In this document: one piece after another, positions 36,627 to 48,903 of the stretch
Layout of the letters: each line of letters opens with the position of its first letter
Numbering within the stretch: position 1 is the first letter of the stretch
NCBI GenBank assembly: GCA_037349105.1
Contig: JAYJMM010000004.1
Span: forward strand, 3,189,001 to 3,253,000
DNA: 64,000 nt
Source: Limnomonas spitsbergensis
Lineage: Eukaryota > Chlorophyta > Chlorophyceae > Chlamydomonadales
Direction: 5' to 3'
Notes under the pieces: model-generated
What the model was told of the DNA's origin: nothing
Database searches by the model: none
The model's input: only the letters and a program-made list of their open reading frames with translations
Position numbers and translations under genes: made by a program

Positions 36627-39600
36627 ATGGCGCGCTGTCAGCAGCGACTTCATTGGCTCTTCCAGGGCATGTCCGCTATGCTCTTGGCTTCCATGTCCAT
36701 CCTGCCTCACCCTTGCTCATCGCACGCTCTGGCCGAGGGCAGTGTGATGCACTCCATCACTAGCGTATGGGAGGACGTAGTAGCTTCTGCTGCAAAAGCG
36801 ACACTGGCCTCGATCGAGAAAAACATGGGAGCGGCCAGAGCGTTCGAACGGGTTCCGCTGGACTCGCTGCAGGTAGGAAGAAATAGCTCAAACGCGCGCG
36901 TCGATGAAACTCGTATGATTTTAGTAAAGCCTCCTCTTTCGTAGCATTTGCTACGGTGGAAAGGTAACTCAAAGCGCGCGCACTCACGAGACAGGGGTTG
37001 TTGATATGCCGGTTTCATCACACGTTTGACGCAGCCATTTTTGTTTCTGGTGTCACTATTTTACATTTCCGCGTCGGCCAAGCGACTTCCCTGTGTTGCA
37101 AGCTGCATGATGCGGCAGGGGGACACCGTGTCACTACCCTCTGAGAAACAACAGGCCCTTAGGCCAACACCTCGAGAGCGGATAAACAGTCCCAATCAAG
37201 CAACAAGGTCGGAGGCTTGCGTCTAGTGGTCATAGCACCTTCGTCAGGATCTCAGCAAGCCTTATGGCTGCTTGCAGGTTATTGGGGAGCAAGATCCTTA
37301 GCTGAGGATGTACACATTGCTGCAACACTTGAGTTTGGCTGACAACGTTCTCCACATAGACAGTTGGACACTGCCCTCGATTCCTCTCATGTACTGGTAG
37401 ATCATTTGAGGGCTCCAGGAGCAACTCGGTAGGTTCAGGGAGAGCTTTAGTTGGCCCTAGGTGGGCATGCGATTGCACATACCGGTAGTCTACATTGGTA
37501 TTCTATGTGAAGCTGAGTAGAGTGATGGTCTGGGTCAGAGGACAGCAATCGTGTATTGTGCATGTATGTCCTAAACTGCAAAACAAACCCAAGGATTGTC
37601 AGGGTTCAGGTTGAAACTCGGTATCGCGCATGCTAGGCTGAGAGGCCCCACATGTCATATATTGCTCTCATTGTGTCATGTGGGCTCAAGGCTTTCTGGG
37701 TGTCCATTATACAGGTCCCTATGCACCTTTTCGTCACTGATGCGCATGTTAAGACCCCAAGCACCGTTTGACACCCCCATGTGCCTGTGCCCACCCATGC
37801 ACCGGTTGACACCCCCAGGTGCCTGTGGCCACCCATGCACCGGTTGACACCCCATGTGCCTGTGGCCACCCATGCACCTGCTGACACCCCCAGGTGCATG
37901 TTGACACACTCATGCACCTGCTGACACCTCATGCACTTGTTCACACCTCATGCACCTGTTGACACCTCATGCACTTGTTCACACCTCATGCACCTGCTGA
38001 CACCTCATGCACTTGTTCACACCTCATGCACCTGCTGACACCTCATGCACTTGTTCACACCTCATGCACCTGCTGACACCTCATGCACTTGTTCACACCT
38101 CATGCACCTGCTGACACCTCATGCACTTGTTCACACCTTATGCACCTGCTGACACCTCATGCACTTGTTCACACCTCATGCACCTGCTGACACCTCATGC
38201 ACTTGTTCACACCTCATGCACCTGCTGACACCTCATGCACTTGTTCACACCTCATGCACATATTCACATCCCATGCACGTGTCAGCACATGACATGCCAT
38301 CTAGCATTTTCCCAAGGATGCTGAGATATGAGATACATAAGGGAGTTGGCTCAGGATCTGTTAGCCTTGACTTCTCATCCACCTTCCCTCCCTGTCCTTA
38401 GTCCATGCACGTTTCAAATTCAAACACCTGATTCAAACCCCAACCCTGCGAAGGTTTTTGTGGGCCGACAGCACCACCTGTCGGTTGAGTTGGACAGCAC
38501 AAGCTATGAGGTGACTCTGGGCAGCGATGACTCGACAAAGAGGAGGGACAAGGACTCCTACGAGGATGTGCCAAAGCTGCCGCATGGGAAAAGACAGGTG
38601 GGTGGTGAAAAAGGGCTGGAAGGTAGGTGTGAACAAGCGGGATCAGACTGCAATGGGCATCGTGTCCCAGAGGATCTTCAGTATCACCGGAAACTGTGCT
38701 TTGGCCAAAACGTGCGGGCCTCCCTAGATTCACGTCCCAGTCCAAGCCAACGAACTTGCTTTACCTTAAGTGTGGAGGCCTCTCTGTAGGTTACCCAGTG
38801 CTACGGCCGGACGGGTGCCTTCCTTAATCCACGCCTCAGGGCGTGTATCTTCCTTTCTTTCCCATTTGAAGGCCTCTCTGTGTCCACACTCCACGGCGTA
38901 TATATTGTTAGTTGACCAGGCATTGCAGAGGTTGAGAGGCAATGAAGGAGAGAGCCATCAGTTCTGAGCTCAATCATGCACCTGGAACTCTCGACCCTCG
39001 ACCTGCACCTTGAACCCTCGACCCTCAACCTGCACCTTGAACCCTCGACCCTCAACCTGCACCTTGAACTCTCGACCCTCGACCTGCACCTTGAACCCTC
39101 GACCCTCAACCTGCACCTTGAACCCTCGACCCTCAACCTGCACCTTGAACCCTCGACCCTCAACCTGCACCTTGAACCCTCGACCCTCAACCTCACCTTG
39201 AACTCTCGACCCTCAACCTGCACCTTGAACTCTCGACCCTCAACCTGCACCTTGAACTCTCGACCCTCAACCTGCACCTTGAACCCTCGACCCTCAACCT
39301 GCACCTTGAACCCTCGACCCTCAACCTGCACCTTGAACCCTCGACCCTCGACCTCCTGGTGGTGGTCATGGCTGCACATAGCCACCAAATTGAATGCCTC
39401 AGAAGCTTCCCCCTCATCCCCCCTCGTCCCCCCTCGTCCCTGTAATTACCCATGCAGCAATGTTTCCTTCTGAGCATAGCACACTCTGACCCCACTGGTC
39501 TGAACCTTGAACCTATTTGAGCAGAGCAAACCCAGCGAAGACCTCGTTCCTCAGGACTGGTGGGCAGAAAAGGAGCACCGGCTGACGCTCCCTGAGGTAA

Positions 39601-42600
39601 GGGACGCAGAATAGGAGAGTACAACAGGGGAGCAGAACAGGGGAGTACAACTGGGGAGCAGAACAGGGGAGTACAACAGGGGAAATCATCCCTTGCAATG
39701 CATCGGGTTCCAATCCAAGCTGAGCAATCACCCGAGGGCAAATTCTGGTCTGTACGAGCTCTCACCTGGCCCTTGGCTATGGCTGGCACCTGGCGCTCGT
39801 CGCAATCTGTTATTCAATGTGAAGTTTCTGCCACCCTGTTTTTTTGGCACCTGGAAGAGTAAAAGCACAATTCTATCTTCTTGCGTGTGTGCGGCTGCTA
39901 AATGGGATGGTATTTTCCACCCGAAAGTGTCGAATGAAACAGCCTGCCAAGAATTCAAATTACCATGTGCCATTCCAGTACGTCGACCGGCAAGTGCAGA
40001 GGCAGCCAGAACATTATCGCATACTTGCACTGGTATCAGTCCTTGAAGCCTTGGTGAACTCATTGCGCTAGTTTCACTGATGTGATCACCCCCCTGGTCT
40101 GCCCCAGGTGACCCTGACTGGCCCGCTGGAGTTGGTGCTGCCTGAGCCCCAGCCAGTATCCTTGTTCCTCCCCAACGCTGCGGATGCCGGGCTGGTACGG
40201 AAGGTCCTGTTGGCGGCTGGGGCAACGGCCAAGCTGAACCATCTGAGATCGATCACGCTGAGGTAAAGGTTTCACAGTGAATGGGGGAGTGGAGCGGAGG
40301 CCAGGATGGGGGGGGAAAGGGGAGCAGGGAGAAGTGTTGTGGTACAGGGAGGGGGAAAGCTGTGGAGAATGGAGGAGAGGTGTGGGGGGTGCTGCAGGGC
40401 CAAGCAGGAACGGGTTGGGCTGGATTTGGGCGGGGGAGGATTGGGTATGTGGAGGAGCGGGGGGAGTAGAGCTGCTTCGTTCCTGACCTTTTGAATTAAA
40501 ACGCCCAGCCGCATGCAACCAAAATATAGTTCATTTCCACCTCTCCACACACCCCTGACCTTGCTGAACTCCTCCTGTATCTTTCACTGCCATGGCCGCT
40601 GGTTCCTCCAGAGACCCTGGCACTCGGTCCCTGAAAGGCTCGTGAACTCAGTGTGGGATGGGTTCTTCCATGTCTGGGGAATTCCCACAAGCATCTTACG
40701 AACCTCTCCCCAGTCCCTCGCACAAGGCATCTAAACTGCTGGGAGCTCCAGTCAGTCGTCAGTGTGAAAGGCACGTATGTGCGCAGACACCGGTGTCACT
40801 CTGAACCTTAGCCTGATATGCCTTTTGACCAAGGGCACCGAGTGGACCGCACGCAGACACCGGTGTAACCCTTAACCTTAGTCCGATACCGGTAAGCCTT
40901 TTGATAGAGGGCACCGGGTGGACTGCGCACAGACACTGGTGTAAGCCTTAACCTTAGTCCGATACCGGTAAGCCTTTTGATAAAGGGCACCGGGTGGACC
41001 ACGCACAGACACTGCATCAGGAGCAGCCTGCAGCTCTCAACTCAATTTTGTGGGCATTGGAATGGCCGCCCTCATTCTCGCAACGAACCGACCGGACCAG
41101 CCGTCCTTGCTCATGTCTCGAACTGAGCTGAATGGCCGACCCTGCTCCTGCCATGAACTGTCCCGATGCAGGCGTCCAGTGGAGCTACCTCTGCTGCCAG
41201 GCCAGTACTTGGCCGAGGTGTATGCACATGCCAAGCTAGGGGAGCCGGAGCAAGGGTTCCACTATGCGCCGGGTGAGCCCTGGCCTTCAGCTCTGAACCC
41301 GTAAGCCCTAATGGGCACACATTGCTTAGCACTGAGCACTTAAGCGGCTATCATCCATATGAGCCGTTCAGCTTTCAGGGTCTTGTGTAGTCCAGGGTTG
41401 CACGGTACGAAAAAACGGTACGGTCAAACGGTGCGGTACAGATACCGGTACAGTACGGACAAAATGGACTGGTAAGAAAATGGCCGATGTTGTGTTTTCA
41501 CACAGTACGTTTTTGTTAAACGGTGCAGGACGGTACGGTAGGGTACGGTACAGTACGGTACGGTACGGTGAACGGGATTTGGGCCCTACCGGCCGCACTG
41601 GGTAATCCTGGTGTAGTCCAATGGGCTAGAGGGCACTTGGGCCCCGCTCAACTCCTCCATCTGCTGGAATGGGCAGAAGCCCCTAGTCGGTTGACAGTAT
41701 TTGAAGTAGGTATCTACGCACTCAACGAATAGGTTTAACTAGTTTAAGAAGGTTTGCGCTTTTGAAGGTGAGTAAAGGTTTGTATTACCTGAACATTTTG
41801 CCCACCGCAGCACATCCAGCCCTCTGAACCAAGCGGCGCTGCTCGCCCCATGAGGAGGGCAATCGCACCCTGACAAAAGAACACCCAAGAAATAGAATGC
41901 CCCAACCCTCGCGACCTCACTCCAAAATGCCCCAACCCTCGCGACCTCACTCCAAAATGCCCCAACCCTCGCGACCTCACTCCAAAATGCCCCAACCCTC
42001 GCGACCTCACTCCAAAATGCCCCAACCCTCGCGACCTCACTCCAAAATGCCCCAACCCTCGCGACCTCACTAAAAATGCCCCAACCCTCGCGACCTCACT
42101 CCAAAATGCCCCAACCCTCGCGACCTCACTCCAAAATGCCCCAACCCTCGCGACCTCACTCCAAAATGCCCCAACCCTCGCGACCTCACTCCAAAATTCC
42201 TCCAACCCTCGCGACCTCACTCCAAAATGCCCCAACCCTCGCGACCTCACTCCAAAATGCCCCAACCCTCGCGACCTCACTCCAAAATGCCCCAACCCTC
42301 GCGACCTCACTAAAAATGCCCCAACCCTCGCGACCTCACTCCAAAATGCCCCAACCCTCGCGACCTCACTCCAAAATGCCCCAACCCTCGCGACCTCACT
42401 CCAAAATGCCCCAACCCTCTCGACCTCACTCCAAAATGCCCCAACCCTCGCGACCTCACTCCAAAATGCCCCAACCCTCGCGACCTCACTCCAAAATTCC
42501 TCCAACCCTCGCGACCTCACTCCAAAATTCCTCCAACCCTCGCGACCTCACTCCAAAATGCCCCAACCCTCGCGACCTCACTCAAAAATGCCCCAACCCT

Positions 42601-45600
42601 CGCGACCTCACTCAAAAATGCCCCAACCCTCGCGACCTCACTCAAAAATGCCCCAACCCTCGCGACCTCACTCCAAAATTCCTCCAACCCTCGCGACCTC
42701 ACTCCAAAATGCCCCAACCCTCGCGACCTCACTCCAAAATTCCTCCAACCCTCGCGACCTCACTCCAAAATTCCCCAACCCTCGCGACCTCACTCCAAAA
42801 TTCCTCCAACCCTCGCGACCTCACTCCAAAAATCCTCCAACCCTGCGATTTCCGTTCATGTAAAAGCAAGTAAGGAAACATCAACCAGTTCGCCGCCAAT
42901 TCGACTGCTATTCCTTCCCGTGATAGTGTCCCCTGTTATTTAAGGTTTGAGACCTGACCTGAAACATAAACAAATGACACAAACATGTCATGTCCTTCTC
43001 AATCAGACTTCGCAGACTGTCTAAATCCTAATCAATGCCCCCTCCCCTCATGACCACACAGGCATGCTTTTCCTGTCCCAAAAAGTCCGTGAAGCTGCAG
43101 AGAATGTGACACTAGGCAAAGGCCAGCTGCCCATCCTCTCCTTTGATGTGGAGCCTGCTGGCTGGGGCGCCCTCAGTATCACAGCAGAGGCTCTGCAGGT
43201 GACATGGGTGCAGAGAGGGGGGGATAAAGAGGGAAGGTGAAGGGGGGGGGGGGTGCAACAGGGGGAGGTATAGAGGGGGGGGATAAAGAGGGAAGGTAAA
43301 GAGGGGGGTGGTAAACAGGGGGAGGTATAGAGGGGGGGGATAAAGAGGGAAGGTAAAGAGGGGGGTCGTAAACAGGGGGGGCATCAGGGGGAGGTTAAGA
43401 GGGGGGGTGCATCAGGGGGAGGTTAAGAGGGGGGGGTGCATCAGGGAGAGGTTAAGAGGGGGGGGGCATCAGGGGGAGGTTAAGAGGGGGGGGGGTGCAT
43501 CAGGGGGAGGTTAAGAGGGGGGGGTGCATCAGGGGGAGGTTAAGAGGGGGGGGGGTGCATCAGGGGGAGGTTAAGAGGGGGGGTGCAACAGGGGGAGGTT
43601 AAGAGGGGGGGGTGCAACAGGGGGAGGTTAAGAGGGGGGGGTGCATCAGGGGGAGGTTAAGAGGGGGGGGTGCATCAGGGGGAGGTTAAGAGGGGGGGGT
43701 GCAACAGGGGGAGGTTAAGAGGGGGGGGTGCAACAGGGAGAGGTTAAGAGGGGGGGGTGCAACAGGGGGAGGTTAAGAGGGGGGGGTGCAACAGGGGGAG
43801 GTTAAGAGGGGGGGGTGCAACAGGGGGAGGTTAAGAGGGGGGGGTGCAACAGGGGGAGGTTAAGAAGGGGGGGTGCATCAGGGGGGCCAAAGGGCACACT
43901 TGACACCCACGGGCCACGGGGGTGGAAGGGGGACCAAAGGGCACAGCTGACACCCACGGGCCACGGGGGTGGAAGGGGGGCCAAAGGGCACAGTTGACAC
44001 CTACGGGCCACGGGGGTGGAAGGGGGTCCAAAGGGCACAGTTGACACCCACGGGCCACGGGGGTGGAAGGGGGACCAAAGGGCACAGTGGACACCCACGG
44101 GGGTGGAAGGGGGGCCAAAGAGCACCGTTGACACCCACGGGGGTGGAAGGGGGGCCAAAGGGCACAGTGGACACCCACGGGGGTGGAAGGGGGGCCAAAG
44201 AGCACCGTTGACACCCACGGGGGTGGAAGGGGGACGTCACAGGGCTGAACCATTTCTTATCAATCTGTTTTTGGTAGTTGCTTGTCTGAACCCCTGTTAT
44301 AGCTGTATGCGACGTAGCTCACCTGGAAGCTCCTAAACCTGCATATCTTAAGTTTGGCAGGCGACTGGGCAGCCAAAACTGGGTATGGAACAGTTATAGG
44401 ACTTGTGGATGGGGACCAAATTGTGACCAACTGACGGCTGGTGGCCCAAGCTGCTGGGCTTAATGCACCAATGGATCCCCTACCACATGTCGTGATGCAG
44501 CTGAATCGTTGCTGAACTGCCCTAGAATAAATGATGGTGATGTTGCTCGCCTCCAAAGCGCAAACCCTGCAGCAACAGGTCGACCAGGACGAGGACGCGG
44601 ACAGGGTGCGTGACCCTCGCCTCAAGGTCAGCAAGCGGACCGGCGACGCCACCATTGAGCTGTCAGTGCGGAAGGTGAGGCTGGGGACGTAGTGGGCCTC
44701 GTCCCTTTCATGGGCGCATTGGACCCTATCCCCTTCGTGGGTGCTGGGGTCCCTATCCTTTTCATTGGGCCCTTGTCCTTTTCATTGGGCCCTTGTCCTT
44801 TCGTGCTTTACTCAATCAATGAGTTTGGGCAGGGCGGTTGTTTCATGATGATCATCAGTCCAGTGCGTCTGGTCACTCTTCAGGTTGGCTGGTCACCTTT
44901 CAGGTTGCCTGGTCACTCCTCAGAATGGCTGGTCACTGATCAGGGTGTCTAGTTACTCCCTATGATTCCTGGTCACTCTTCAGGATGCCAGGTCACTCTC
45001 CTGTATGCCCCAGTGTGTTGTTGTTATGCCAGGTCCGGCCATGAGCCCTGAGCCACATCACACACCACACCCGTCACAGCCATCACTTGTAGACTGCTCT
45101 AAAATGATGCTCAGATGCTCAGACGTCACCGCCATCACTTCTTGACTGCTCTGTACGTGATGCTCAGCCCACCGTCACGAAATCCCTTCACTGGTTGATC
45201 TCATGAGACGAGAGACCCTAGGCGTGGCAGATACCACCTCTCTGCCCTTACAGTTTATTTTGAGTTCCGGCTTAACTTCCGATTTCCTTTTTCTTCCTGT
45301 TTGCACGGCCTGCAAGCGCCTAGCCCATTCAGAGAAGGTGACTGGTTGGAAGCGAGGAGCTGCTGGCGGCGGCAAAGCAACAACAGCTCATATCTCTTAT
45401 TCTCCTCCCTTGGTTATTCTTGCAGGGGCGTAAAGAGTCCCCGCCAAAGCTCAGCCTCGGCAGCCTCACTCATGTGTGGGCCTGGCCGCTGCCCCATATT
45501 GACATGAGCAGCTGGCTCACCTACGAGACAGTGCTGCGCAGCATCCTTTCGTCTCACCCCTTCAACCTCGACAGGTATGGAGTATAAACAGGTTTGGATG

Positions 45601-48068
45601 GTGCGTAGTGAAGTCTATTTTAATTGTTGGTGGTGGCTACGCTGTTCCCTAGATGGCAGAGCATAAACTTTGGCACATTGGGCAACATTTCTCAAATAAG
45701 GTTTTTTTCTGCCTTGAATTGCATTCAGGGTGGTCAAGGAAGGAATCCCCCTAACGCTGACCAAGAGCTCTATCAAGGTGTGAATGAGTGGCAGTGTGGA
45801 AGTGTGACAGTGATCACACTTGTGTAGTTTAAAAAATGCGGTGTGTGCGGTGTAACGTTGAGGGGTGAAAATGCAGGTTCAGGTGCCGACGCTCCAAAGA
45901 GCGCAAACAGATCGCATGGGACTTAAACACACTCACGCTCGCGACTGCAGGGTAGATGGCGCAAACAAGACGTCAGAAGATAAACCGGTCCTGTACCAGT
46001 ATGCCCTGTACCAGTAGAAACACAAAACATGGATAGTGTCATGGGCAGCTCACCTAGTGCTACGGCCGAACGGGTGGCTTCCTTAATCCACGCCTCAGGG
46101 CATATCGTTTATTTATTTATTTATTTATAGTGTCGATGGATAGGGCGCAGGTTGTGGCCGGTAGGATCTGTTCTGGTGATGTGCTTTCATGCCATGCATT
46201 GGCACGTTCCCTTCTTTACTGCCTCAACCTACGGATTGCGCCGAACTCATGGAGCATCGCCGTCACACGCCTCTCCCCCGCCCCTTCAACGATTTCGACA
46301 TACAAACCTGTCCCACCCACCCCCTAATTGTTTGAAATTGGATTCAAACGGCGTGCAGGGCATCAGCATGATGGCATTCGACATGCACGTACGCGGCCGG
46401 ATAGAGTTCACCGACATACCCGAGGATCACCCGCTGCCTAAATACGAGACCCCGCTTGAGATCTGGGAGGTGGGTGCATACTTGGGTTGCTGCCTGCCAT
46501 CAGCCCAGGCGCTGTGGTCAGCTTCATGCTCTTCTAGGTCCTCAAAAGGTTTCTTTTTTAGGAAACAGCATTAAGTCTTTCAAACTGCACTGCTGTGAAA
46601 TATGAAATATTATGAGCTGCCCCATGTTTCAATAAGTAAAATAAGGGTCTCCAGGTAGGGAGGGAAGGGAAATCCTAGCCCACCTGCTTGAACATATAAT
46701 AAGATTTGATACAGGTTCTCTCATATACTTAGTCTGGAGTCAAGCCACCGTAGGTGTAGGGCCGCTGGCGGCACCTACCCGTAGTCTAATAGCATTTCAT
46801 ACAACTATCTGATGATCTGTGAACCTGCGCTTTTTGATCATGCTTGGTGGTCACGCGTCCAGATAGCTTCCGTTTTTTTAAACATGGCCCATGATTGGAT
46901 GCAAGAACGACCATCATCACATTATTGCAACAGCCAATGGGCCGGGGTAACATCTGAATATTTGAAATCCTGTCAATCTGTCATTCCCGTCTCATCAGGT
47001 GGTGGTCCAGGTAGAGGAGGAGGAGCAGCTCAGCGCTCCTGCGGTGTCAGTCGGATCACAAACAGCTAAGGGACAGGTAGTCATGTCGACAGTTTTTATT
47101 TTTTCGGCTGAAAGGCCACCATCAGCAGGCTGCCTCGCGGCCGTCAGAGGCCTGGTTGGGACCAAACCTGGACCACGGCCGGCGGCGCAAGCAGCATGGC
47201 TGGTCACACCTAGGGCCTCTGGCAGGGAGCCGGTTTGTTGCTGATATGTAGCTGAGCACTGCTGATGAAAGAGGGCTTCGTCCCGGCCCGCCGCTGAGAG
47301 GGCCTGGAGCAGGAAGCCCTGTTGCCTGGGACTCTGCTATACTGCTAGTAGGCATGTCTTGCTTTTGATCCTAATGTGTCCAGTGAAGGCTGCCCGACCG
47401 CATCCCAATAGGTGGTCTGGACCACACTTACAAAACCTTAACGAGCAGTAAGAAAGAATGAAAGCTACGCCCTACTAGGGTGTGGAGGTTAAGAAAACAG
47501 GGCAGCTTGGGGCCATAGCCACATCCGCGCCCTTATCAACGGGCAACCTGAAGGGTGGTCCCTACTCAAGCTCTAGCTGACCTCCTTCCTTTCGTCCCTT
47601 GCCGCTTCTCCTCTCTGCTCTTCCTCCGTCCCTCCTTTACCTAGCCAGTTCTGCTGGCTAAAATGTTCCGCCACACGTTGTCCACTCTTTGTCCACTCTT
47701 TGTCCATTCGTTTAATGTGCCTGCCGGCTCTTTCCCAACATTGTACTGCCTCTCTCACTCTTCCCAATCACCCCTTCATTCAGTTTATCCAGTTTATGAT
47801 TGGTTCACTAGTACATTCCACAATCTCCTGGCTGTTTGCTGACATTGATTACTGCCCCCCCCCTGTTTTCGCTGCGGCGCACACTCAGGCCCCCAAGGCG
47901 GCGGCGCAGCGTTTCAAGTACATCCCAATGAGTGTCCGGCTCCGATCAGTGTATGGGAATACGATGTCGGTTTCGGGCGGCGCGTTAGGGAAGTTGGCGT
48001 ATGGGAACGGAAGTGTACCACTCGGTTTCGAGTCGCAAGACTTGGGGTTGGCAAGATACGCACCTTGA
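36627..48068 (+). CDS. Signal-peptide protein of 507 residues, twelve exons, family unknown
   Basis: Exons, all with GT-AG borders and matching phase: 36627-36872, 38454-38597, 39525-39596, 40108-40262, 41172-41272, 43062-43198, 44573-44674, 45426-45574, 45729-45777, 46359-46469, 46999-47076 and 47889-48068. Residues 1-36 (MARCQQRLHWLFQGMSAMLL then ...SSHALA) look like a cleavable ER signal. The body is rich in short strand-like stretches (HHLSVELDSTSYEVTLGS, VTLTGPLELVLPEPQPVS, VELPLLPGQYLAEVYAHAKL, KGQLPILSFDVEPAGWGALS, MSSWLTYETVLRSILSSHPF, SMMAFDMHVRGRIEFTD). This suggests an extended beta protein acting in the secretory pathway or another membrane-bounded lumen. No catalytic motif or membrane span was seen. 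Several introns hold minisatellites, and the last exon sits in a module duplicated at 56.4 kb. The exon 7 acceptor could also be 6 nt further on. Confidence 0.75.
37760..38265. repeat. 38-bp minisatellite in intron 1 of the 507-residue gene
   Basis: Unit acttgttcacacctcatgca followed by cctgctgacacctcatgc. The left part (37760-37900) is a diverged form (caccggttgacacccccagg). Confidence 0.95.
38800..38858. repeat. Dispersed 55-bp repeat, copy 1
   Basis: The stretch ctacggccggacgggtg then cttccttaatccacgcctca recurs at 46050-46106 with two or three changes. Both copies lie in introns of the same gene. Confidence 0.85.
38976..39356. repeat. 27-bp minisatellite in intron 2
   Basis: Unit ccctcgaccctcaacctgca plus ccttgaa, about 14 copies. 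The unit is a multiple of three, so both strands stay open; the frames are artefacts. Confidence 0.95.
40783..41010. repeat. Three tandem copies of a unit of about 73 bp
   Basis: Each copy has cgcagacaccggtgt, aaccttagtccgata, ccttttga and agggcaccgggtgga. Copies 2 and 3 have TACCGGTA (40887, 40963) where copy 1 has a plain TA. Confidence 0.9.
41895..42845. repeat. 30-bp minisatellite in intron 5, about 31 copies
   Basis: Unit ccccaaccctcgcgacctca plus ctccaaaatg. Minor variants lose or gain one or two bases (ctaaaaatg, ctccaaaattcct), which shifts the phase. Long open frames on both strands come from the repeat. Confidence 0.97.
43210..43885. repeat. G-rich minisatellite in intron 6
   Basis: Units of about 29-31 bp, ggggtgcaacagggggaggt plus taagaggggg, with variable G-run lengths of 6 to 12. 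Strong G-quadruplex potential on the transcribed (non-template) strand. Confidence 0.95.
43886..44235. repeat. GC-rich minisatellite, about 45 then 39-bp units
   Basis: Unit ccaaagggcacagttgacac plus cacgggccacgggggtggaaggg; the later units lack the gggccac part. It directly follows the G-rich array in intron 6. Confidence 0.95.
44865..45005. repeat. 20-bp degenerate repeat in intron 7
   Basis: Units of ctggtcactcttcaggttgg with several variants, about seven copies. Confidence 0.8.
46050..46106. repeat. Dispersed 55-bp repeat, copy 2
   Basis: Second copy of the element at 38800-38858, followed by a ttta microsatellite (46108-46130). Confidence 0.85.
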
Positions 48069-48576
48069 TATGATGCGGTTGCATGAGCAATGGCGAGGAT
48101 GGGGAGAGTGTGACTAGTGACTGCCTGTGTGTGGTTATGTTCCTGAAGTGGAGCTGGATTCCAATGTCTTTCATACACGAGCATGCATGGAGCTGCCGTG
48201 GATGCGCATGGAGAGACGGTGGGAACAAATTTACAGTACTTCTGACAGCGGACATGTTCGTTTCAAAATCGAATATTTGTTTCATGGTGGGATGTTTTTT
48301 CGTTTTTCAACCAATACTTGACACAATAAAGACAAGCAATGTATCAATGAGGGGGATCCCATTGGTATCAACGAAGGGCATCGCACTGTCTGGGTATATA
48401 AATCCAACTCAATATCATTTAGATACCGTAAAATGAGATGGGGTGGAAATTTTAATTTGTCGCGCAGCCCCAACAAAATAAAAAAATGGCCGCGCAGCGG
48501 CGAAAGTTTTGCATTTCATGTCATATAATTTAACGCCGCGCATCAGGTACGATTATGACAAATCAGGTACAATAAT

Positions 48577-48614
48577 AAAAATCGCCGTTGACACTCCGTA
48601 GAGCGGCGATTTTT
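48577..48614. other. Inverted repeat AAAAATCGCCG / CGGCGATTTTT
   Basis: 11-bp perfect arms around a 16-nt loop. The same hairpin is kept at 57069-57106 with one loop change. It lies about 500 bp after the stop codon of the last exon. Its role is unknown; a 3'-end RNA structure is possible. Confidence 0.6.
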
Positions 48615-48903
48615 GAATTAATATTAGCGCGCATCCAGGTCAGCGCACCCCAATCATTAAATAATTTTAAGCGAAGTCTGCTCGAAGTCTACCGCGTTTA
48701 ACGGTATTTCCAACTAACCCCATTTTCAATTGTCAGCCAGGATCAGGCTGGTGGGCCACGTGAGCATCATGCTCCATGAGCTCCACATGGGCCCAACGTA
48801 TGATGGCGCTTATATACCAAGAGTGGGCTGTTAGGTTTGTGTTGGAAGGTGTGAACATGCAAGTGACCTGGCAGGTGCACACTGTCATGTGTGTACTTCA
48901 GGT

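Noticed and set aside
38801..39789. Long open frames in the 27-bp array on both strands
   Set aside because: Unit length is a multiple of three and lacks stops; the array lies in an intron of a well-supported gene.
41744..42873. 258- and 265-residue frames (MPQPSRPHSK and EVARVGAFWS repeats)
   Set aside because: Both strands of the 30-bp intronic minisatellite stay open by chance; no signal or flanking unique domain.
43802..44253. Pro-rich minus frames
   Set aside because: Artefacts of the GC-rich array in intron 6.
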